Assembly (NCBI GenBank): GCA_947623455.1
Contig: OX392535.1
Coordinates: forward strand, 36,356,688-36,420,687
Direction: 5' to 3'
DNA from: Mimachlamys varia
Taxonomy: Eukaryota > Mollusca > Bivalvia > Pectinida > Pectinidae
Length of the DNA stretch: 64,000 nucleotides
Both the position numbers and the translations under genes were made by a program. Below, piece by piece: positions 57,396 through 64,000 of this stretch. The notes under the pieces were generated by a model. It did not search any database and had not been told where the DNA came from. It saw only the letters and a list, made by a program, of their open reading frames with translations. Position 1 is the stretch's first letter. Each line of letters opens with the position of its first letter.

Positions 57396-58879
57396 ACCGG
57401 AAGTACCGTTGCAGCGCCGTACAAACGTCGAAAGTGCCACTTACGACCTTTCTATTCTATGACGTCGCTTTGGCTCTTTGAATCTTGCTTTGTTGATTTC
57501 ATGGGGTAATGAATTGAGTTGGTCTAGGAAAAAAATTAACTGCACATCTTCTTAGTCGTTAATGTCATCTTACAGTTTTATAGCAATCGAATATAAACAC
57601 TGAATGTGTAAACACTGGTTTTCCATCTCCACCGACCTACTTATTGTATTATTATCAAAAGACTTTATTGAAAAGGTATCATTTGGTTTTAAAATTTTCA
57701 AGATTAAAACATTGCCGCATCTGTGTAAAAAAAAATAAGGGAATAACTTTTGGCATACTCCAAAATTGAAGTAATGCAACGCGTGGTTGCGAGACGGATT
57801 GGATGAAGTCAAAAGACATCTCAACATAATATTTATGTCATTTACATTAATGTTTTAATTCAACCGCTTGAACATCCGACCTTCCAAGGAGTGGCCAACC
57901 ACGAGCTACCACCCCTTGTTGGTTGGTTGGTTGGTTGGTTGGTTGGTTGATAGTATTTACGTCCTATTGTAAAGACCCTTATAATGCTTCAGCATCCGTA
58001 ATTCGGAAACACTCACACACAATTATCTTCCCATAACGGATTTTGGTCGGCGTTTAAACATCTTTAAGCAGACATCATATTGATTCATTTGACCCCTCAT
58101 TTATCATATGTCACCGAAATCTTAGATAACGGCCGTTACAACTCTTGATAAACTTTTTTATGTGTAAGTTAAATTTATATAAAAAAAAGAATTGCCAAAA
58201 CTTTTTCATGTGCTGTACATACCTTCTCTCTTGGATATTCCATTTGCACCCGAAGACACTGAAATTGTGAATGAAATGCGTAACTATGTTATATTCAATT
58301 TAGTTTCGATTTGGTGTCTGTTGAATAATCGTTTTCCATCCAACCTTCTTGTTTAGAGATCATTTCGAATAAAACTTTCAATATAACAAAAAATTGTTCA
58401 TGCCATTCAAAATGATGTTTTTTATCAGTAGACTTATAAATAAGCTTGTCTTTTATAAGAAGCGCTATATCATGCACAATTTACAATCCTACAAAACTCT
58501 TTGTATGCCTAGAGAAGTAAAATATATGTGTCTGCATAAACTTAACACACGAATGCCAGTCTGTCAAGCGCACTTTCATTTTCAGAGAAATACACAATAA
58601 AGTTTCTGTACATCTTAAAGTTTAATCTTATATTAATAAAAATGTAGACTCCGTTTTATACTATTTTTTTTTATTCAATTAGATATTTAATCTCATAGCC
58701 TAATTAAATGGCATTTCTTTCAAATTAGTCCCCGTTGCTTTACATAAGACAGAAACCTGAATGTAAGTAAAACGAACAATAAGCAGGTCAAGAAAGAAAG
58801 AAAAAGATAAATTAATTCGAAATGACTAAATTTAAGTAAGAAACAAATATAAATATTTGAATAAGTAGGGATTACTTAC
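57396..58879. other. No gene; (GGTT)n at 57919-57948
   Basis: The tetranucleotide run is followed by tatttacgtcctatt, like the 3' part of a SINE, so an old SINE end may be present. Short frames (57570-57827, 58295-58600) have no motif. Confidence 0.5.
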
Positions 58880-58925
58880 CGCACATAGCTGTTACCAGAA
58901 GGAGCGATAGCATGAGTGGTCCCAT
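58880..58925 (-). CDS. Signal-peptide exon of the host gene
   Basis: Reads MGPLMLSLLLVTAMCG and ends at an ideal donor (g then gtaagt). A hydrophobic core LLLVTA follows the Met, as in a secretory signal peptide with cleavage near the end of the exon. It stops in phase 1, which fits exactly the acceptor phase of exon B (40124) and exon A (38732). The join is inferred from phase, strand and the otherwise missing start of the secreted domain; the gap is about 18.8 kb for exon B. Confidence 0.65.
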
Positions 58926-58974
58926 GATGACTACTGATCCGTCAGGTATGACAAGGTATTATCACCCTACGAAA

Positions 58975-58980
58975 TTTATA
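58975..58980 (-). promoter_or_regulatory. TATA box of the signal-peptide exon
   Basis: TATAAA on the minus strand (gtctataaatttcg), about 50 bases upstream of the ATG at 58925. This leaves room for a short leader. No initiator was assigned. Confidence 0.55.
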
Positions 58981-60343
58981 GACATCTGTCAGTGACGGCA
59001 TCGTTTATTTTTAAGTTTGAACAGTAATTACAAGATGCTGCAAACTCAGGTGATCTTGTTCTGTCCAATCAGAGAGATCTGATGTGTTTGAGTGTCATTG
59101 GTCGTGTCAAAGTTCGGCCCCATATGTGCTTGCGTGAAACATCTTGTAGCTAAAATACTTATTTGAAACAATATCAGCAGTACCACACTGTCACGTTTAT
59201 ATGAACGAAATAATATATATATATATATTTATCATATGACTACCGTTATATGTGGTTAATAAAGCCATTACATAAATTTTCTATATTACACACGTGTAAT
59301 AACACCTTCCACATCTAAACAATACTAATCTTCACACAATATATCGATCCGAGGATCCTTTTCCAACGGTATAACAGGATAAGCTGACTCAACAAACATT
59401 CCTAACGCAATCGAAAACACTGCTAACAAATCGACCTCAAACGGCGTCTTTTAAAGATGTTTGAACAAAATGTCCATTTGAAACATTCTCGGTGCACAAA
59501 CAACATCATTTTTGACTCCCGCGATGATAAGGATAATTCTTCAACTGTAAGAAAACGCCACACATCGGTTTTGTACTACAGTGATAGCTAAGCTGCAACG
59601 AGCAAGTCATTGTCGCGCCAAGTGATGTCACGATATCGTCACATCCGGCCGGATTCATGAATGGAATACCAGAGGACACTCGCCCGACACAGTCGAACTA
59701 AAAGTTGTATTCATTGTTTCTAATCACTAGAGACAATGTATCAGTCATAATATTAGTTGCAATTGTCCGACATTTGGCCATAAGGTGTCTTTATTTTATA
59801 AAATTAATCAGTTGCAAGAGTCAATTGTGTTGAACTACTTCTTCGTTCGCCGGTACATTTGACATACTTCGAAGGTTTGGGTTATTTGGTTCGACATATT
59901 GAAATCAGTTTGCGAGAACGGCGAAGACAAAATCTGTTTAGGATGGGGACAGACTTTTTTCATTCAAAATGATACACGAACAAAATAAAATAAATGCACC
60001 TTCTCATTTCTTTTGTGTACAGAGGGTGGCATTGATGCCGATTGATTGATTAAGATTCAATGTAAATCCACTCCCTCCTTACAAAATGAAATTCCCGACA
60101 ATTATTGAGTGTCGAGTCTCCAAAGGTTTATAATCTGTATCGGTGACCAACTTTTGAAAGGGTATGTGTGCAAGATATGGTCCGTACAAACTGCACAGCG
60201 TTTTGGAGTGAGATTGTGATAGGAATTCCCCTAATGGTAGGACCATTGACATGGCAATGGCAATGATTTTATTCTCGTAAATGTGCATCGTGCAAAGAAG
60301 TATATCATTAGTTACATGGTTAGTGAAGGCTGAATACGGGATT
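58981..60343. other. Upstream region, no gene seen
   Basis: Upstream flank of the host gene. It has a TA run near 59213 and no frame with a motif. Regulatory sites may lie here but none is recognised. Confidence 0.5.
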
Positions 60344-60422
60344 ATATGAGGTTGGTGTATATCGATATTTGGCGAAGCCGAAGGCCGGGGCCAAATACGG
60401 ATTTGACACCGACCTCATCTAT
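60344..60422. repeat. Foldback hairpin
   Basis: Arms of about 30 bp: tgaggttggtgtatatcg(at)atttggc, and the near-complement of gccaaatacggatttgac(acc)gacctca. The short GC loop (gaagccgaaggcc) is itself self-complementary in part. It resembles in design the hairpin at 23421-23561 but not in sequence. Confidence 0.6.
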
Positions 60423-61030
60423 ACAGTTTGTACTGGAGAGAGATTTCTTTATGGTCTGTTAAAAAGACCTGTATTCATGAAAGCGTGCTGCTCACACTCA
60501 GGCATGCATTTGTAGCTCAAACCGAATTTCTGATTTCGGTTTATGAATGGACTATAATAGTTTATTCTGTTCCTTTTTCGGAAAACTGCTATCCACTTCA
60601 CCACTCTTTCATTACTCCTTCCTATTATACACATACTACCGTGACAGGCAGACAGTGTGCTGGGTATTTTATTATTGTTCATCACCTTTACTCAATTGAA
60701 CAGTGAAATTTTCCTTTGATCAGTTCAAAGGTCTTAGCATAGATTAAAAATGATAATAATTAGGTACACGTTTTTAAACGTTTAGTAAATGGAAGGGTAG
60801 TGAGTGTCGACCTTTCAAAAACATAGCGGGGTCAGAAGTCATATCATGGTACATGTACTTATAGTACTGTGCAAATAACTGTTCAAAAAGAAAAATAATT
60901 ATGTAATGACAGGTAAATATTTTTTAACGTTTTGTAAATGGAAGGGTGGTGAGTAGTGACTTAAAAAAAGTTTGTGGGGTCGAAAGTCATACCGTGGTAC
61001 TTATAGTATTGTGCAAATAACTATACAGTT
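60423..61030. repeat. Short tandem duplication near 60770-61030
   Basis: Two copies, about 152 bp apart, share gtaaatggaagggt(a/g)gtgag, tggggtc(g/a)(a/g)aagtcata and gtgcaaataact. No gene is evident; the frame 60428-60706 has no motif. Confidence 0.6.
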
Positions 61031-62099
61031 GCTTGTGTGGAATAGCGACACCATTTATTTTTTGTTCAGTTATCTAGAGTGACAAAAAGAGTAATACAAA
61101 AAGTGCCTGTATACACTATATGACTGTCACTGATGATGTCAGCATCAATTCCTCGTTGTCCTGCTTCGTTACGCTTCAGTAAACATTTTGCCTTCCAATG
61201 TGTTCAGATGTTGCACGAATTAACAAACAAATAAATTTTAGTATCATTTTAACACCAAGATACTTACTGGAATCGATATGGACTCAGTCGTTCTGCGACG
61301 CCAACATCATTAAGGGGTATAAACAGCTTGTAAGCTGTCGTTTATATTCTAAAGGTTAAAACAGTACAAGAATTTCACAACGAACTTAAACGATGGTGTT
61401 AAATATTAGGAATGCCAATTAATACAAATCTATCATAATATTAAATCACATTACTGCCCTTACAGACTCATCAAATTATAATGTACAATGTTTAGAAAAT
61501 ATTGGAATATATTTCTATTCCACCACAGTTACTAGTGTTATTTACTGTTCCACACGAACTGTTAGCTTTTTCATTGCCTTCAAAATTGTTTATTAATATA
61601 AAAACGCTTAAACTACGTTTTACAATGTACCTTGGTTTTGACATATACAGTATTACATGTGGCTGAGAACACCTTAATAGGTTGGAAGTTTTTTATTCAG
61701 ATTTGAATGATATTAATACATATAACCTTTCATTAAAAATTACAGTACACTGTGCTAGGAAATGAATGTATTAATCTGACACAAAACTTTTTTTCTCGTC
61801 AATTTGCATTTCCTATCATTGTTCCTGTGCTCGACGAATAAACAATCATCTTCGGGATATCTTCATAGCTCCCGTTACTTTCTTTGTGATATCCGCTTAG
61901 CTCAGTGTATTTTGCATACACTGAAACCCAATCAATCAAATGAAATGTGCATTTCAAGATACCTATGGACTATGTGAAACAGTATTCCAAGACAATGGGC
62001 TAAACGTTGACATGCTGAACTGGATTTACCTTTTAGAGTGTGTGAAGTATATCAGGTTCTTTATATAGAAAAGAATAAGCAATTTACATTAAAAAATAA
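61031..62099. other. No gene seen
   Basis: AT-rich, without recognised motifs. A small stem occurs near 61900-61925 (tcagtgtattttgcatacactga). Confidence 0.5.
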
Positions 62100-63222
62100 A
62101 AACTAGTTACAAGTCCATATTTCGTGACCTCGAAGTTTGAAACACACTCAACAATCTACATAAGTATGTGGTTGCAGACAAAGCGTCTAATACATGTATA
62201 TTGATACTTGTTTTTGAACGCCGAAGCCTGCTTGACAACCAAGGTAACCTTACTTACACATCAAATGGTTTTAAGAAATATGGTATTCTTTCTAACAATG
62301 CATCAGTGTTACAATTTAAAATACCCGTTAATGATAAGGACGCTGACCACCTCGTATATATTGGATAACCAAAACTGCACGAGGATTCATATAACAACGT
62401 TTCGGTTACTGGTTATGTTAATCAAAAGCTAAACCAAACCTTTAAGCAAACTTCTAACTATAATTATTAGCTTCATTTAATCAGGGCTACAGTCTTATTG
62501 TGACACTGTTTACTCCAAGAGGGGAATTAACGGGATGTGGAAATAGAAAAACTCGAAAGATCTTCCGATCAATCTTGACCTTCCCTCTTCATTTGTTTTT
62601 TCGACATTGTACACTACCATACCTCATACCAAATTGAGAGAACGTCGTCTTTCCCTCATGATCATTCCCAAGAATGCAGACGACGATACAATCGAACTAA
62701 TGTGTAACTATATTAGAAATTCTCTGTGGAAAACACAATAAAGGCTAAGATAAAATAAACTGAGGAAGATAAACAACTAATGGTTCAATATTTTTTCGAG
62801 TTTCGAGGAAAGATTTTGGCAGACTATTGATATTCCAATGGGAACAAACTATCAGGTCAGTTACATATAAACCATGCATCGACGGTAACTTGTCTATAAA
62901 AGAAGTTTTCTAACCATGCCGATCGTATAGATCCTTCTGATCTTGAAATAAAGGACACAAATTTTTTTTTACATCAGCTGTATACCTCAGTCTTTGCTTA
63001 AAAATTGATCAACATGGGCAGCTTATTACTAAGCTGTACGATAAACGTGGATATTGCGATTTTCCAATCGGAACTTTCCCCTTCTTCTACAACACAGGAT
63101 GAATATTAATTCGCGAGCATACGGTTTCTCTAATTATCACATTGACATGATAGATGTCGGCTACGGACAAACAAACATATACGACACAGGGATTCGAGAG
63201 ATGCAGGTTTAAGTCCGGGCTA
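62100..63222 (+). pseudogene. Family R reverse transcriptase, decayed copy
   Basis: Plus-strand fragments follow the order of the 42795-44610 copy: VVADKASNTCIL, SLLDNQGNLTYTSNGFKKYG, ILSNNASVLQFKIPVNDKDA, FDIVHYHTSYQIERT, NHADRIDPSDLEIKDTN and RDSRDAGL. Deletions remove most of the catalytic region around 62830-62890 and many frames are broken. It is joined at about 63222 to the repeat shared with 32180. Confidence 0.75.
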
Positions 63223-63870
63223 TGGTGGCAGTGTATAGAAGGATTTTGTGGCCATGGATGATATTTTTGTACTATGAATAACCCCTATAATAGCATGCCT
63301 ATCAGAATCTAAAAATAATAAGGAGTAAAATTGGCGTAAGCATGATAAAGTGGACTTTGTGGACTTCACATTTGTAAAAAGAGAAAAAACAAATTTGGTC
63401 AGAGATTAAAATTTTGACCCTTCCGAAACGGGTGTCTACACATGAAAAGCTAACTTTACAGGAAGTGAAATTTCGTCAACAGCACCTGAGGGAAAATAGC
63501 GAAAAATCTAAACAAACGACCTTTGCTGGGACACAGATAATTCTGTAACCAAGTATGTAACCTTTAGTTTTAGATAGAACGGAAGAAAAAAAATCCTATT
63601 GGCGGGAATAAAATTTTGGGTAAAAAATAGTGGGTTTTTTTTTTTGCATTTTTCAGTAGTTTTTGATGTGGTAACAATGGTTTTTACACAAGTGACATAC
63701 ATACAAAATATAAATTCATACACTTCTCATTACTTTCTATGGGTTGGAAATGCAATGCTGTTTGCAAAAATATTTACATTTATAAACTTTAAGTGTAGAT
63801 TGCACACTCTGTGTTCAAATTTTTCGGCCGAGGGTCTTGATTTCAAGAAATCTATAAATGTTACTATACT
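63223..63870 (+). repeat. Dispersed repeat, copy 2
   Basis: About 570 bp in direct orientation with 32180-32740, with scattered differences. Similarity starts at gcagtgta(t/c)agaagg and fades after about 63790. Confidence 0.8.
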
Positions 63871-63895
63871 CTGCTATGTTGCAACCCTTATTGTA

Positions 63896-64000
63896 ATAAA
63901 TTGCTTAATGTAATAATTATTACATTAAGGTTAACCTTATTGTAATAAATTAAAAATTATTACATTAAGCGACGCTTATTGTAATAAAAAAATATTATTA
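63896..64000. repeat. AT-rich palindromes at the window end
   Basis: A perfect 26-bp palindrome at 63904-63929 (cttaatgtaataa and its complement) is followed by further copies of cttattgtaataaa and attattacattaag in alternating orientation. It runs to the window edge. Confidence 0.75.

Overview
The window is AT-rich eukaryotic DNA, almost certainly from a bivalve mollusc. The evidence is two tRNA-derived SINEs of the kind common in bivalves, several non-LTR (LINE) fragments, two tyrosine-recombinase (Crypton-like) genes, a YqaJ/THAP element, MITEs, minisatellites, and one host gene with a classic intron-exon structure. The genus cannot be fixed from the sequence. Most open reading frames are repeat translations or decayed transposon genes.

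Layout. (1) 1-31374 is a huge, old, imperfect palindrome centred near 13.65 kb on a 36-bp minisatellite. Its left arm carries a 7-kb array of a 34-bp minisatellite; the right arm carries the same array inverted. The arms differ by private insertions: a LINE with a 10-bp target duplication and a SINE on the left, and about 11.5 kb of nested elements on the right. (2) 17473-26611 inside the right-arm minisatellite reads as a stack: a LINE remnant, split by a Crypton-like element (17.96-23.56 kb), itself split by a 3.9-kb element with AATT duplications (18437-22319) that carries SWIM/YqaJ and spliced THAP genes on opposite strands. A second Crypton-like gene lies at 27.4-29.0 kb. (3) 31.4-37.7 kb holds a dispersed repeat, a 90-bp satellite with an inverted block, decayed tandem repeats, a TGTC-rich microsatellite and a retroelement tail. 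(4) 38.2-58.9 kb is a host gene on the minus strand: a signal-peptide exon at 58.9 kb with TATA box, an intron of about 18.8 kb packed with transposons, and two tandemly duplicated terminal exons, each encoding a farnesoic acid O-methyltransferase-type domain. (5) Inside that intron, 50117-56079 is the youngest element: a 673-residue intact Mutator-like transposase and a His-Cys-box nuclease-like gene, bracketed by two identical 455-bp direct repeats that are themselves MITE-like and sit in a split copy of another MITE. (6) 59-64 kb is mostly non-coding, with a hairpin, a tandem duplication, a decayed reverse transcriptase copy and a repeat shared with 32 kb.

The most unusual signals are the composite element at 50-56 kb, the three palindromic 11/12-bp-arm, 8-bp-spacer motifs at the ends of the Crypton-like element, which look like tyrosine-recombinase core sites, and the nested palindrome and minisatellite architecture. 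All gene calls come from reading motifs by eye; no database search was run.
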